A DNA stretch of 64,000 bases from Glycocaulis abyssi (GCF_041429775.1 NZ_CP163421.1:620001-684000); one strand, 5' to 3'; shown: positions 1 through 9,167, numbered from the stretch's first letter. Numbers and translations are program-made. Notes: generated by a model from the sequence alone, not told the origin.

Positions 1-2
1 CC

Positions 3-227
3 GAAGAGGATGAGGCGCCCGCGAAGAAACCTGCCAAAAAGGCCCCGGCCAAGAAAGCGGCTGCCAAGAAGGCGGACGCCAAGCCGGCGGCGGAGAAGAA
101 AACCCCCGCCAAGAAGGCTCCGGCGAAAAAGGAAGCCAAAGCCGCGGAGGCGCCCAAGGCCGCCGCAGCGAAGAAGGCGCCTGCCAAAAAAGCGCCGGCC
201 AAGAAGGCCGCTGCCAAGAAGGGCTAG
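3..227 (+). CDS. Lys/Ala-rich C-terminal tail of a truncated protein, probably trigger factor
   Basis: The frame is open from the window edge to a TAG at 225-227. Its 74 visible residues are almost entirely K, A and P, built on repeated AKKA and PAKKAP units after a short acidic start (EEDEAP). No folded domain is visible. Because clpP, clpX and lon follow in order, and tig-clpP-clpX-lon is a common bacterial arrangement, the most likely owner is trigger factor, the ribosome-bound folding chaperone, with a basic C-terminal extension. A histone H1-like protein or topoisomerase tail would look the same here. The frame and the composition are seen directly; the gene identity is inferred from position only. 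Confidence 0.5.
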   Translation, partial: EEDEAPAKKPAKKAPAKKAAAKKADAKPAAEKKTPAKKAPAKKEAKAAEAPKAAAAKKAPAKKAPAKKAAAKKG

Positions 228-584
228 TGCGCAACTGCGCGCTGCTTTTCTTTTGTGCTCCGGGGGCTCCGCCCCGTCGCTCCTCGCATAGGCTCGGACG
301 CCCGTTCGGGCTTGCGGCGGCCAGAGGCCGCCGAAAAGGGCGACCGCCCGCCCGCGACTGCCTGTGCCCGCGCAGGCGGGTATTCGCGGAACATCGCAGC
401 CCGGATGGGCTGCGGAACTGAAAGACCGCTTAACTGCCTTTGACAGCCTGATGAACACCGGGTCCGCTTGCGGGTCCGGTGTTCGCTTGCCAAATTGAGC
501 AAAGCCTACCAGCTTGCACTTCAAGGCGTTGCCCGTCCGGGTGTCCGCGCCAGTACCAATGCACTTTTCCGAACGGAGCCGGTG
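228..584. other. Hairpin-rich intergenic region ahead of clpP
   Basis: These 357 bases carry no credible gene. They hold three clear inverted repeats: 316-322 with 326-332 (7 bp, loop AGA), 395-402 with 407-414 (8 bp, loop GGAT) and 453-461 with 476-484 (9 bp). None is followed by a T run, so none is a standard intrinsic terminator. They could form a structured 5' leader of clpP, a small RNA or processing sites. No promoter could be called with confidence. Confidence 0.4.
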
Positions 585-1205
585 ATGAGAGATCCCCAGG
601 ACGTGATGATGAACCTCGTTCCCATGGTCGTGGAACAGACCAGCCGGGGCGAGCGTGCGTTCGATATCTACTCGCGCCTCCTCAAGGAGCGCATCATCTT
701 CGTGACCGGCCCGATCGAGGACCATATGGCCAGCCTTATGGTGGCCCAGCTGCTGTTTCTTGAGTCGGAAAACCCGAAAAAAGAGATCGCCATGTATATC
801 AACTCGCCCGGCGGCGTGGTGACGGCCGGTCTCGCGATCTACGACACGATGCAATACATCTCCTCGCCGGTGGCGACGGCCTGTATCGGCATGGCGGCGT
901 CCATGGGATCGCTGCTGCTGGCCGGCGGTGAAAAGGGCATGCGCTTTGCCACGCCCAATGCGCGGATAATGATGCACCAGCCCTATGGCGGCTTTCGCGG
1001 CACCACAGCCGATATCGAACGTCATGGCGAGGATCTGGTGAAGATGAAGCGGCGCATGTACGACATTTATGTGCGCCATACCGGCCAGGATCTGGCGACG
1101 GTGGAGAAAACGCTGGACCGCGATTCCTATATGAGCGCGAACGAAGCAGCCGATTTCGGCATCATCGACACGGTCTATGAGCGCCGGGCTGAATCCAAAG
1201 CCTGA
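585..1205 (+). CDS. clpP: ATP-dependent Clp protease proteolytic subunit ClpP
   Basis: This is the serine peptidase that forms the double heptameric barrel of the cytosolic ClpXP protease. The ATG at 585 is chosen because GGAG lies six bases upstream and the 206-residue product has normal family length; the frame stays open further upstream but without ClpP-like sequence. The catalytic triad is visible as Ser106 in GMAASMGS, His131 in MMHQP and Asp180 in LDRDSY. The sequence continues through the conserved [12 protein letters not shown] segment near the C terminus. The partner unfoldase gene clpX follows after 238 bases, then lon, which is the standard protein quality-control cluster. Confidence 0.97.
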   Translation: MRDPQDVMMNLVPMVVEQTSRGERAFDIYSRLLKERIIFVTGPIEDHMASLMVAQLLFLESENPKKEIAMYINSPGGVVTAGLAIYDTMQYISSPVATACIGMAASMGSLLLAGGEKGMRFATPNARIMMHQPYGGFRGTTADIERHGEDLVKMKRRMYDIYVRHTGQDLATVEKTLDRDSYMSANEAADFGIIDTVYERRAESKA

Positions 1206-1443
1206 CAAAATTTCGCCGCCGTTCACCTGTTGTTTTGAAACCGCAGTTTACGCTGCGGGCAGCACCTCGCGCTTGATTGACATGCGCGCTGGTGATCGAA
1301 TGGCGTTGAAGGGAAACCTTTCGTCAAGCTCCGGCCCTGATCTTGCAGGGTAGTTTGCCGGACTGATTCCGGTGGCAGACCGGCGCAGATGACGGATCAG
1401 GTCCCTAAGTTAAGACAAACGGGCGCTGCCGATTGGAGCGAGC

Positions 1444-2721
1444 ATGACCAAGGCGACCACAGGCGACGGGAAGAGCACCCTTTATTGCTCCTTCTGCGGC
1501 AAGAGCCAGCATGAGGTGCGCAAGCTCATCGCCGGGCCAACCGTGTTCATCTGCGATGAATGCGTTGAGCTGTGCATGGATATCATCCGCGAGGAGAACA
1601 AGACCTCGCTGGTGAAGTCCCGCGAGGGCGTGCCCAGCCCGCAGGAAATCTACCAGGTGCTGCAGGATTATGTGATCGGTCAGGCGCACGCCAAGCGCGT
1701 GCTGTCGGTGGCCGTCCATAATCACTACAAGCGCCTGAACCACGCGGCCCAGAACGCCGATGTGGAGCTGTCCAAATCCAACATATTGCTGATCGGCCCT
1801 ACGGGTTGCGGCAAGACGCTGCTGGCCCAGACGCTGGCGCGCATCCTGGATGTGCCGTTCACAATGGCCGACGCCACCACACTCACCGAAGCCGGTTATG
1901 TCGGTGAGGACGTGGAAAATATCGTCCTGAAACTGCTGCAGGCGGCGGACTATAATGTCGAGCGCGCCCAGCGCGGCATCGTCTATATCGACGAAATCGA
2001 CAAGATCAGCCGCAAGTCTGACAACCCCTCCATCACGCGCGACGTGTCGGGCGAGGGCGTGCAGCAGGCGCTCCTGAAAATCATGGAAGGCACGGTGGCC
2101 TCCGTGCCGCCGCAGGGCGGGCGCAAGCATCCCCAGCAGGAATTCCTGCAGGTGGATACCACCAACATCCTCTTCATCGTGGGCGGTGCGTTCGCCGGCC
2201 TTGAGAAGATCATCTCCCAGCGTGGCAAGGGCTCTGCGGTCGGCTTTGGCGCCGATGTGCGCGATCCTGATGCGCGCCGTCAGGGCGATGTGCTGCGCGA
2301 TGTGGAGCCGGACGACCTGCAGCGCTTCGGCCTGATCCCGGAATTCGTCGGCCGTCTGCCCGTCATCGCGACGCTGGAAGACCTGGATGAGGCTGCGCTC
2401 ATGCAGATCCTCACCGAGCCGAAGAACGCGCTGGTCAAGCAGTATCAGCGCCTGTTCGAGATGGAAGGCGTGGGCCTCTCCTTCACCGAGGATGCGCTGA
2501 TCGCCATCGCCCAGAAGGCCATTCTGCGCAAGACCGGCGCGCGCGGCCTGCGCTCGATCATGGAGGGCATTCTGCTCGACACCATGTTCGATCTGCCCAG
2601 CCTTGAGGGCGTGGAAGAGGTCGTGGTCAACGCCGAAGTGGTCAATGGCGATGCCAAGCCGCTCTACATCTACTCCAAGGCGCGCGCCAAGCTGGAAGAG
2701 GCACCCCGTCAGGGCGCTTAA
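1444..2721 (+). CDS. clpX: ATP-dependent Clp protease ATP-binding subunit ClpX
   Basis: ClpX is the AAA+ unfoldase that recognises substrates and feeds them to ClpP. The 425-residue product has the N-terminal zinc-binding domain with Cys15, Cys18, Cys37 and Cys40. Walker A is GPTGCGKT at 118-125, the pore loop GYVG is at 151-154, and Walker B has Asp183-Glu184 in VYIDEID. An RKH loop (GGRKHPQQ) and a C-terminal small AAA+ subdomain are also visible. The length is typical. A strong intrinsic terminator follows at 2753-2780, so clpX probably ends its transcription unit and lon is transcribed separately. Confidence 0.97.
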   Translation: MTKATTGDGKSTLYCSFCGKSQHEVRKLIAGPTVFICDECVELCMDIIREENKTSLVKSREGVPSPQEIYQVLQDYVIGQAHAKRVLSVAVHNHYKRLNHAAQNADVELSKSNILLIGPTGCGKTLLAQTLARILDVPFTMADATTLTEAGYVGEDVENIVLKLLQAADYNVERAQRGIVYIDEIDKISRKSDNPSITRDVSGEGVQQALLKIMEGTVASVPPQGGRKHPQQEFLQVDTTNILFIVGGAFAGLEKIISQRGKGSAVGFGADVRDPDARRQGDVLRDVEPDDLQRFGLIPEFVGRLPVIATLEDLDEAALMQILTEPKNALVKQYQRLFEMEGVGLSFTEDALIAIAQKAILRKTGARGLRSIMEGILLDTMFDLPSLEGVEEVVVNAEVVNGDAKPLYIYSKARAKLEEAPRQGA

Positions 2722-2752
2722 GCAGCCAGTCTGACACTGACGCAAGGATTGA

Positions 2753-2780
2753 CGCCCCGGCTTTCCGCCGGGGCGTTTTT
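2753..2780 (+). terminator. Intrinsic terminator after clpX
   Basis: A perfect 9-bp stem (CGCCCCGGC at 2753-2761 with GCCGGGGCG at 2767-2775, loop TTTCC) is followed at once by five T residues. It lies 31 bases after the clpX stop. Confidence 0.93.
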
Positions 2781-3011
2781 CGTATCAGCCCCTCCCTTCA
2801 GGGGCAGGAAGGGGAGCGCTCAGATTGTCAGTTGCCGCTCTGGCAGCGCCGCGCCTTGAACCTGCGGCCTTCACCTTCCACTTGTTGTGCAAGACGAAGC
2901 GCGCGAGGCTAGGTGCGTAGCGCGCCGTTAAACCCTTTGGCGGACCCTTCCAGGAGGGTTCCGGCTGTGAAGCGGGCGATCCGACCTGCCACGGCCCACG
3001 GAGACAGACAG

Positions 3012-5408
3012 ATGACTGAGACCAAGACACTGCCGCTGCTGCCCCTGCGCGACATCGTGGTGTTTCCCCACATGATCGTCCCGCTGTTTGTGGGACGCGA
3101 GAAGTCCGTGCGCGCGCTGGAAGAAGTGATGCGCGGCGGCAAGCAGATATTTCTGGCTACCCAGAAAAGCGCTGGTGATGATGATCCCAAGCCGGAAGCG
3201 ATCTATGAGTTCGGCGTGCTGGCTTCCGTCCTCCAGCTTCTGAAGCTGCCCGATGGCACCGTGAAGGTGCTGGTTGAGGGCTCGCAGCGCGTTACCATCA
3301 AGGCGTTTACCGACAACCAGGCGTATTTCGAGGCTGAAGCCGAGCTGATCGACGAGGACACCGGCGCGCAGTCGGAAGTCGAGGCGCTGATGCGCGCGGC
3401 TGCCGACAAGTTCGATGAATATGCCAAGCTGAACAAGAAAGTGCCGCCCGAAGCCCTCTCGGTTGTCAGCGAAATCTCGGACGCGGCCAAGATGGCCGAT
3501 ACCATTTCAGCCCATCTGGCGGTCAAGCTGACCGAGAAGCAGGGCCTTTTGTCCAACCCGAATGTGGTGGCCCGTCTGGAGACGGTTCTCGGCCTGATGG
3601 AGGGCGAGATTTCCGTCCTGCAGGTGGAGAAGAAAATCCGCTCCCGCGTCAAGCGGCAGATGGAAAAAACCCAGCGGGAATATTACCTTAACGAGCAGAT
3701 GAAGGCGATCCAGCGCGAGCTGGGCGAAGGCGATGATGGCCGCGAGGAACTGGCCGAGCTTGAGGAGCGCATCGCCAAGACCAAGCTCTCCAAGGAGGCG
3801 CGCACCAAGGCCGATGCCGAGTTCAAGAAGCTGCGCCAAATGAGCCCGATGTCAGCGGAATCCACCGTCGTGCGCAATTATCTCGACTGGCTGCTCTCCA
3901 TTCCGTGGAACAAGCGCAAGCGCTCGAAGATCGACCTGACCAAGGCGCAGACCACGCTCGATAACGACCATTACGGTCTTGAGAAGGTCAAGGAGCGCAT
4001 TGTCGAGCATCTGGCCGTGCAGTCACGCACGAAGAAAATCCGCGGGCCGATTCTGTGCCTTGTCGGCCCTCCGGGTGTCGGCAAGACCTCGCTTGGCCGC
4101 TCGATTGCGGAGGCCACGGGGCGCGACTTCGTGCGCGTGTCGCTGGGCGGCGTGCGCGATGAGGCGGAAATCCGGGGTCACCGGCGCACCTATATCGGCT
4201 CCATGCCGGGCCGGGTTATCCAGTCAATGAAAAAGGCCAAGCATTCCAACCCGCTCTTCCTGCTGGACGAGATCGACAAGCTGGGCGCCGATTATCGCGG
4301 CGATCCGGCCTCGGCTCTGCTGGAGGTGCTGGACCCGGAACAGAACGCGACGTTCAACGACCACTATCTGGAAGTCGATTACGACCTTTCCGACGTGATG
4401 TTCATCACCACGGCGAACACGCTGAACATGCCTCAACCGCTTCTCGACCGGATGGAGATCATCCGTATCGCGGGCTACACCGAGGATGAAAAACTGGAGA
4501 TTGCCCGGCGTCACCTCATCCCGCGTCAGCTGAAGAACCACGCGCTGAAAGACGGCGAATGGTCGGTGAGGGACGATGCTCTGCGCGATGTCATCCGCTA
4601 CTACACCCGCGAATCCGGCGTGCGTAATCTGGAGCGTGAAATGGCGCGCCTCGCCCGCAAGAGCGTGGTTAAGCTGGAGAAGGGCGAGACCGACAAGGTG
4701 GTCATTACGCCGGAGAGCCTGGAGGGCTTCCTGGGCGTGAGGAAATACCGTTTTGGCGAGACCGAGGAGGCAGACCGCGTCGGGCTCGTCACCGGGCTTG
4801 CCTGGACGGAGGTTGGCGGCGACCTGCTGACCATCGAGGCTGTCACCATGCCCGGCCGCGGCCAGATGAAGGTCACAGGCAATTTGCGCGATGTGATGAA
4901 GGAATCCATCTCGGCGGCGAACTCCTTCGTGCAGTCGCGTGCGCCGTCGGTGGGCATCAAGCCGACCATTTTCCGCCGCACCGACATTCACGTTCACGTG
5001 CCCGAAGGCGCAACGCCCAAGGACGGCCCGTCCGCCGGCATTGCCATGGTGACGGCCATCGTCTCTGCTCTGACCGGCAATCCGGTGCGCAAGGATGTCG
5101 CCATGACCGGCGAGGTCACGCTGCGCGGCCGCGTCCTGCCAATTGGCGGGCTGAAAGAGAAGCTGCTCGCGGCGCTGCGCGGCGGGGTGAAGACCGTTCT
5201 CATCCCTCAGGAGAACGAGAAGGACCTCACCGAAGTGCCCGATAATGTGAAGCAGGGCCTGACCATCATTCCGGTGGAAACGGTCGATCAGGTGCTCTCC
5301 ATCGCGCTGGCCGAGCCTGTCGAGCCGGTGGAATGGACCGAGGCCGACGAGGCGGCTCTGGCTGCCCTGCCGTCATCTGGCGAGGCGGGCGAGGCAAGGG
5401 CGCATTAG
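3012..5408 (+). CDS. lon: ATP-dependent endopeptidase Lon
   Basis: Lon is the cytosolic AAA+ serine protease that degrades misfolded and short-lived regulatory proteins. The ATG at 3012 starts the typical N-terminal LON domain ([15 protein letters not shown]) and has a GGAGA sequence shortly upstream; an in-frame ATG at 2913 would add residues unlike the family. The 798-residue product has Walker A GPPGVGKT at 352-359, Walker B in LFLLDEIDK, and a C-terminal peptidase domain with the Ser-Lys dyad Ser674 (KDGPSAG) and Lys717 (GGLKEK), spaced 43 residues as in E. coli Lon. The gene stands alone behind the clpX terminator. No heat-shock promoter could be called with confidence. Confidence 0.97.
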   Translation: MTETKTLPLLPLRDIVVFPHMIVPLFVGREKSVRALEEVMRGGKQIFLATQKSAGDDDPKPEAIYEFGVLASVLQLLKLPDGTVKVLVEGSQRVTIKAFTDNQAYFEAEAELIDEDTGAQSEVEALMRAAADKFDEYAKLNKKVPPEALSVVSEISDAAKMADTISAHLAVKLTEKQGLLSNPNVVARLETVLGLMEGEISVLQVEKKIRSRVKRQMEKTQREYYLNEQMKAIQRELGEGDDGREELAELEERIAKTKLSKEARTKADAEFKKLRQMSPMSAESTVVRNYLDWLLSIPWNKRKRSKIDLTKAQTTLDNDHYGLEKVKERIVEHLAVQSRTKKIRGPILCLVGPPGVGKTSLGRSIAEATGRDFVRVSLGGVRDEAEIRGHRRTYIGSMPGRVIQSMKKAKHSNPLFLLDEIDKLGADYRGDPASALLEVLDPEQNATFNDHYLEVDYDLSDVMFITTANTLNMPQPLLDRMEIIRIAGYTEDEKLEIARRHLIPRQLKNHALKDGEWSVRDDALRDVIRYYTRESGVRNLEREMARLARKSVVKLEKGETDKVVITPESLEGFLGVRKYRFGETEEADRVGLVTGLAWTEVGGDLLTIEAVTMPGRGQMKVTGNLRDVMKESISAANSFVQSRAPSVGIKPTIFRRTDIHVHVPEGATPKDGPSAGIAMVTAIVSALTGNPVRKDVAMTGEVTLRGRVLPIGGLKEKLLAALRGGVKTVLIPQENEKDLTEVPDNVKQGLTIIPVETVDQVLSIALAEPVEPVEWTEADEAALAALPSSGEAGEARAH

Positions 5409-5409
5409 G

Positions 5410-6900
5410 CTAATCAGATGGGGGCCTGTCCTTCGGAGCAGGCTTCCCGTCTGCGGCCTGACTTTGTGCGCGCCGCCCTCTCACATAAACCTGCCTTAGC
5501 GCCTCGATGGCGGTCATAAACACCATGGCCAGGGCTTCGGGGTCCCGCTTTGACGCCTCGTCGTCGGAAAGGCTGTCGAGCCGCTCGATGCGGACCATTG
5601 CGCTCTCGAACATGCGTTCGCAATAAACCGCGTCCGTGTCATCAGGACGTGCTCCGGCGGCATCGACGAGCGCCTTGTACAGTTCGGGCAGCGTTGCGGC
5701 GTCGGAGCGGGCATTGATGGAATTTGCAATCATTCCAGCCAGTTGCCGCAACGGTTTGACGGCTTCACCGGGGGCAAGCAGCCGCGCCCGTTCGCATTTC
5801 TCGAATGCCAGGTCGATGGGGCCGTTGTCAGCCGCGACCGTGGTGTAGGATACGGCTCCGGCCCCGCCATCCTGTTCCAGCTTTTGTAAGGCGACAGCGT
5901 GACGCTTCTCCAGCCAGGCAGTCGTTTGTGGCCCCAGACCGCGCCGCCGCCCCGCATATCGGTGCATCAAGGTCGTGTCGGGTGCGTTGTCGGGCAGGCT
6001 CTCTGAATAATGACGCCGCAGAACTTCCGGGTAGTTGCGTGGCACAGGAAAAATTCGTGGCGGAAAGGTAGCGAGTTCGGATGGGTAGAGCGTGAACCGG
6101 ATGGTCATCAGCTGCCGGCCCGTCGTGTTCGGCCAACGCCCGTGCCAGGCGTCGTTGAGAAAGAAATACACATCGCCGGGCTTGCCGATGATCTCGGTTC
6201 GCCTCGCCTGATAGATGTCCTTCAGTGAGCTGTTCGCAGGTAGCTGTCTGGTCTTGTCGTCTGGCAGGCGCTTGTATTTCGACCGGCGTGAGTGACCGAA
6301 TTCATTGGTAAAGTTGCCGGTCGGCGATAGAGCAAAATCCCATTGGGGTGCAAACGCCTCCCATTGCGTGCCCGGTATCACGGCTGTCCCGCCAGAGCCG
6401 GGCGTGGTCATGTTGTCGAAGAAAATCCCGAAATTGCAGGCACCAAGCGTGTCGCGATGCCATCCGTGCGGGATCTGGAAAGTGTCCACCTCGTCATTCT
6501 TGCCCGAGGAGATGCGTACGAGATCCTGACGAAGCTGGTAGTTGGGGCCCACAACCCGCCGTATCATTTCGGCGACCGGCTCGTTTTCAAGAATGTCTGC
6601 GATCAGCCTAGCCGTCCGCGCCGACTTTGTTGATGGAGAGCCGATCGTCCACATGAGGTCGGTCAAGGTTGAGTTGTTGGGAGGGTATTTGGGCGTGCTG
6701 TGCTCTGCCCGTTGCCTGTCCTGGAGATCAGCGTCGAACAACGCCTGAAGCTGATTGCGCGCGTTCAGCACCCGGTCTTCCGGGAAAAAGTCCCGGACAG
6801 TGACGTAGCCATCGGAGTTTACCCTCTGATAAAGGCAGTCTGCCGATGCCTCGTTTGCGGCTATTCCATAGCTGAATGCCGGTTGGTTTTCAGCGCTCAT
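5410..6900 (-). CDS. Phytanoyl-CoA dioxygenase (PhyH) family protein
   Basis: The 496-residue product looks like an Fe(II)/2-oxoglutarate-dependent oxygenase of the PhyH family. The metal and co-substrate residues are His148-x-Asp150 (HGWHRDT), His253 (DAWHGRW) and Arg262 (NTTGRQL). The ATG at 6900 overlaps the TGA of the upstream cyclophilin gene by four bases and has GGGGA six bases upstream; an ATG at 6912 is a weaker alternative. The roughly 190 residues after the catalytic core are helical in appearance and I do not recognise them. The gene is convergent with lon, one base apart. The substrate cannot be told: family members hydroxylate lipids, amino acids and natural products. Confidence 0.8.
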   Translation of the reverse strand: MSAENQPAFSYGIAANEASADCLYQRVNSDGYVTVRDFFPEDRVLNARNQLQALFDADLQDRQRAEHSTPKYPPNNSTLTDLMWTIGSPSTKSARTARLIADILENEPVAEMIRRVVGPNYQLRQDLVRISSGKNDEVDTFQIPHGWHRDTLGACNFGIFFDNMTTPGSGGTAVIPGTQWEAFAPQWDFALSPTGNFTNEFGHSRRSKYKRLPDDKTRQLPANSSLKDIYQARRTEIIGKPGDVYFFLNDAWHGRWPNTTGRQLMTIRFTLYPSELATFPPRIFPVPRNYPEVLRRHYSESLPDNAPDTTLMHRYAGRRRGLGPQTTAWLEKRHAVALQKLEQDGGAGAVSYTTVAADNGPIDLAFEKCERARLLAPGEAVKPLRQLAGMIANSINARSDAATLPELYKALVDAAGARPDDTDAVYCERMFESAMVRIERLDSLSDDEASKRDPEALAMVFMTAIEALRQVYVRGRRAQSQAADGKPAPKDRPPSD

Positions 6901-7556
6901 TGTTGTCCCCATGCGTCGGCGTCCACAACCCGCACGCTCTCGATCCGCACTGGCTCCACGATGAATTGCGGGTACTGGAAATCTTCCGGTGCGTCATCTA
7001 GGCCGGTTTCCTGCGCCGCGATGGCCCCCACCACCTCCATGCCGGATGTCACCTGACCAAAGACCGCATAGCCCGCCTCATCGGGGTTGCGCCGTCCGGG
7101 GCCTGAATCCAGACCCGGATAGTCATCGGCCATGATGAAGAATTCTGTGGTGGCTGTGCCCGGATCAAAGCGCGCCATGGAGATGGCACCGCGAACATGT
7201 GACAGACCGGTCTCTTCTGTCGCTTCATGGGCAATACCGGCGGCGCCCGGCAAGCCGTCAAAGCCATAACCACCCTGGATGAGATGCATGGGCTCCACGC
7301 CGGGCCGGTCATTGTCCGGCCGCACCGCGCGGTAGAAGGAGCCCCCATCATAATGCCCCGCCTGCGCATGCTCGACGAAGTTGGCGACGCTGACGGGCGC
7401 GGCATCGGGATAAAGCTCCAGGCCGATCACGCCAGCTGACGTGACGATCTCGGCATGGATCACCTGCGATTGCGGCGTGCCATACCCCTCCTGGCCATCT
7501 GGCGGCGAGCAGGCGGCCAGAGCAAATATGGCGAGCGCGAGGACGGAGCGGATCAT
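6897..7556 (-). CDS. Cyclophilin-type peptidyl-prolyl cis-trans isomerase, lipoprotein
   Basis: The product is 219 residues. It starts with a lipoprotein signal peptide ending in LAAC (Cys16), so it should be anchored on the periplasmic side. The cyclophilin fold follows, with SFYRAVRP, HLIQGG, GAISMAR and TEFFIMADD segments matching the peptide-binding core of single-domain cyclophilins. The ATG at 7556 has GGAAG nine bases upstream; upstream in-frame starts would bury the signal peptide. It overlaps the PhyH gene by four bases (ATGA), so the two are probably co-transcribed. It is divergent from pheA. The expected role is proline isomerisation during folding of envelope proteins. Confidence 0.9.
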   Translation of the reverse strand: MIRSVLALAIFALAACSPPDGQEGYGTPQSQVIHAEIVTSAGVIGLELYPDAAPVSVANFVEHAQAGHYDGGSFYRAVRPDNDRPGVEPMHLIQGGYGFDGLPGAAGIAHEATEETGLSHVRGAISMARFDPGTATTEFFIMADDYPGLDSGPGRRNPDEAGYAVFGQVTSGMEVVGAIAAQETGLDDAPEDFQYPQFIVEPVRIESVRVVDADAWGQQ

Positions 7557-7639
7557 GGCGGCGTGCTTCCTGTATCGATGGATATGACAGCAGCGTTTCA
7601 CGCGCGGGCAAATAAGCCAAGCCATGTTGCCATGGCCCG

Positions 7640-7645
7640 TTGACC
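7640..7645 (+). promoter_or_regulatory. Candidate -35 element of the pheA leader transcript
   Basis: TTGACC lies 35 bases ahead of the leader-peptide ATG at 7675. No good -10 box is visible at the expected spacing. If this is the -35 element, transcription would start at or near that ATG and give a leaderless leader mRNA. This is inferred from spacing and from the lack of a Shine-Dalgarno sequence. Confidence 0.35.
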
Positions 7646-7674
7646 CGGCAGCAATTCCCGCCCACAGTCACCCC

Positions 7675-7737
7675 ATGAGCACTCGCAGCATTTTTGCCAC
7701 CCGCTATTATTTCGGCCTCTTTACCGGGGGCGGGTGA
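7675..7737 (+). CDS. pheL: Phenylalanine-rich leader peptide controlling pheA
   Basis: A 20-codon ORF, MSTRSIFATRYYFGLFTGGG, lies 98 bases ahead of pheA. It holds three Phe codons (7693, 7711, 7720) and two Tyr codons (7705, 7708), with the run YYFGLF near its end. Its stop codon (7735-7737) lies inside the 5' arm of the antiterminator hairpin. That is what a translation-coupled attenuator needs: a ribosome stalled for Phe-tRNA leaves the antiterminator free, while one that reaches the stop covers it. No Shine-Dalgarno sequence precedes the ATG. Phe leader peptides ahead of pheA are established in enterobacteria; this assignment rests on position and RNA structure. Confidence 0.8.
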   Translation: MSTRSIFATRYYFGLFTGGG

Positions 7738-7780
7738 AATCTGCGCGCAAACAAGCAGCCAGACGGATTTCACGGCCCCC
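7726..7780 (+). promoter_or_regulatory. Antiterminator hairpin of the pheA attenuator
   Basis: GGGGGC (7726-7731) pairs with GCCCCC (7775-7780), and GTGAAATCTG (7734-7743) pairs with CGGATTTCAC (7764-7773). Together they make a 16-bp helix with one G-U pair and a small internal loop. The 3' arm includes most of the 5' arm of the terminator at 7772-7807, so the two structures exclude each other. The 5' arm begins just after the last Phe codon of the leader and spans the leader stop codon. Confidence 0.78.
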
Positions 7781-7807
7781 TCCATCAAACCGGACGGGGC
7801 CGTTTTT
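7772..7807 (+). terminator. Attenuator terminator between the leader peptide and pheA
   Basis: ACGGCCCC (7772-7779) pairs with GGGGCCGT (7796-7803), and TCC with GGA continues the stem inside after one C-C mismatch. A run of five T residues starts at 7803. There is no upstream plus-strand gene to terminate, because the neighbour at 6897-7556 is divergent. It can only act on a leader transcript reading into pheA. Confidence 0.88.
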
Positions 7808-7835
7808 CATTTCAGGGACAAGAGGGCAGGGTGCC

Positions 7836-9008
7836 ATGACCACAGAGAGCAACAACCGGACCGAAGAGCGCGCAAGCCTGCGCGCCGCCATCGACCAGAC
7901 CGATGCAAACCTTGTGCGCACGCTGGTGGAGCGGCGCAGGCTGGCCGAGACGCTGGGCGCGCTAAAAGCCGGTGATGGCGCGCTGGTGCGCGATGTGGAG
8001 CGCGAGCGGGCGGTTCTGGACCGGGCGGTCGCTCTTGGCCGTCAGGAGGGGCTGGACGAGGGTTTTGTCGAGAAGCTGTTCCAGCTCATCATCGACGATT
8101 CCTTGCGCCGTCAGCGCGCGGGGCTGGACGCGCGCGTGCGCACCGCCACGCTGAACGAGGCCAAGGTGGCCTATCTTGGCGGGCCGGGCAGCTATAGCCA
8201 GTTTGCAGCCGACGCGCATTTCGCCGGGCGCTACTCCGCCGTGATGCCGGTTATCCAGCGCGAGTTCGCCGGTATTTTTGAAGCGGTCGAAAAGGGCGAG
8301 GCCGATTACGGCTTTGCTCCCATCGAGAACACCACGACGGGCGGCATTGTGGAGGTCTACGATCTCTTGCGCGATACCAGGCTGAAGATTGCCGGGGAGC
8401 ATCATTACCGCGTGGAGCACTGCATTGTGGGTAAGGCGCACGATCTGGGCACGGTGCGCACCGTGCTGGGTCACCCCCAGGCGCTGCGCCAGTCCCAGCG
8501 CTTCTTTGCCCGTCACCCGGAGCTGAAAACCCGCGCGGTGAGCTCGTCCACCGAGGCGCTCAACGAGGCGCTGACGGGCAAGCCGGATATTGCCGCCGTG
8601 GCCGGGCGCGATGCGGCGCGCCTGTTCGGCCTGAATGTGATCGATGACAGCGCCTCCGACCACCCCGAAAACTATACGCGTTTTGTGGCACTGGCGATTG
8701 ATCCGGAACCGGCCTCACCCTTGCTGTCGTGCAAGACATCGCTGGTGATCGTCACCTCCGATGCCGCCGGCTCGCTCGTCAGTGCGCTTGACGGCTTTCG
8801 CAAGGAGGGGGTCAATCTCACCAAGCTGGAGAGCCGGCCCATCGCCGGAAAGCCATGGCAGCAAATGTTCTTCCTCGATCTCGACGGGCATGAAGAACAC
8901 CCCAATGTCGCGCGGGCGCTGAAAAACCTGCACAGCCATGCGGTGTCTGTCCATTCGTTCGGGTCTTACGGGTCTGACCGGTTGGAGCCTGCCGCGCGGG
9001 GCGGCTGA
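7836..9008 (+). CDS. pheA: Bifunctional chorismate mutase/prephenate dehydratase (P-protein)
   Basis: The 390-residue cytoplasmic enzyme converts chorismate to prephenate and then to phenylpyruvate in phenylalanine synthesis. Residues 1-90 form an AroQ-type chorismate mutase domain (DQTDANLVRTLVERRRL). The prephenate dehydratase domain follows (GPGSYSQFAA near 110, IENTTTGG, and NYTRF with the catalytic Thr-Arg-Phe). A C-terminal ACT domain contains LTKLESRP, the usual phenylalanine-binding feedback site. The ATG at 7836 has a GAGGGCAGGG stretch just upstream, and the longer frame would run back through the terminator. Expression is probably set by the attenuator at 7675-7807, and activity by feedback through the ACT domain. 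Confidence 0.94.
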   Translation: MTTESNNRTEERASLRAAIDQTDANLVRTLVERRRLAETLGALKAGDGALVRDVERERAVLDRAVALGRQEGLDEGFVEKLFQLIIDDSLRRQRAGLDARVRTATLNEAKVAYLGGPGSYSQFAADAHFAGRYSAVMPVIQREFAGIFEAVEKGEADYGFAPIENTTTGGIVEVYDLLRDTRLKIAGEHHYRVEHCIVGKAHDLGTVRTVLGHPQALRQSQRFFARHPELKTRAVSSSTEALNEALTGKPDIAAVAGRDAARLFGLNVIDDSASDHPENYTRFVALAIDPEPASPLLSCKTSLVIVTSDAAGSLVSALDGFRKEGVNLTKLESRPIAGKPWQQMFFLDLDGHEEHPNVARALKNLHSHAVSVHSFGSYGSDRLEPAARGG

Positions 9009-9091
9009 TCGCGCCGGGCGGGAGAGCTGGTCTGATGGCAGCGCGGCGATTGCCCGCGCGCGCAAGCGGCGCTAAACAGCGGCTTCTGGAA

Positions 9092-9167
9092 GGGTGGTTA
9101 GCTCAGCTGGTAGAGCAACTCGTTTACACCGAGTAGGTCGGCGGTTCGACCCCGTCACCACCCACCA
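9092..9167 (+). tRNA. tRNA-Val (TAC)
   Basis: A full cloverleaf is visible: acceptor GGGTGGT pairs with ACCACCC, the D arm is GCTCAGCTGGTAGAGC, the anticodon loop TTTACAC carries TAC, the T arm is present, and CCA is encoded at 9165-9167. It stands alone between pheA and the polysaccharide locus. Confidence 0.97.

Noticed and set aside
240-290. Intrinsic terminator after the trigger-factor-like tail
   Set aside because: There is a T-rich stretch, but the GCGCA/TGCGC stem before it is too short with a two-base loop.
1206-1443. Promoter between clpP and clpX from TTGACA at 1277
   Set aside because: No -10 box is seen at 16-18 bases spacing, so only the spacer is noted.
1405-2745. 446-codon minus-strand ORF opposite clpX
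   Set aside because: It is the antisense of clpX in a GC-rich gene. The composition is unnatural and no family is recognised.
2781-3011. Heat-shock (RpoH-type) promoter ahead of lon
   Set aside because: CTTG-like and CCAT-like bits occur, but no pair has convincing spacing.
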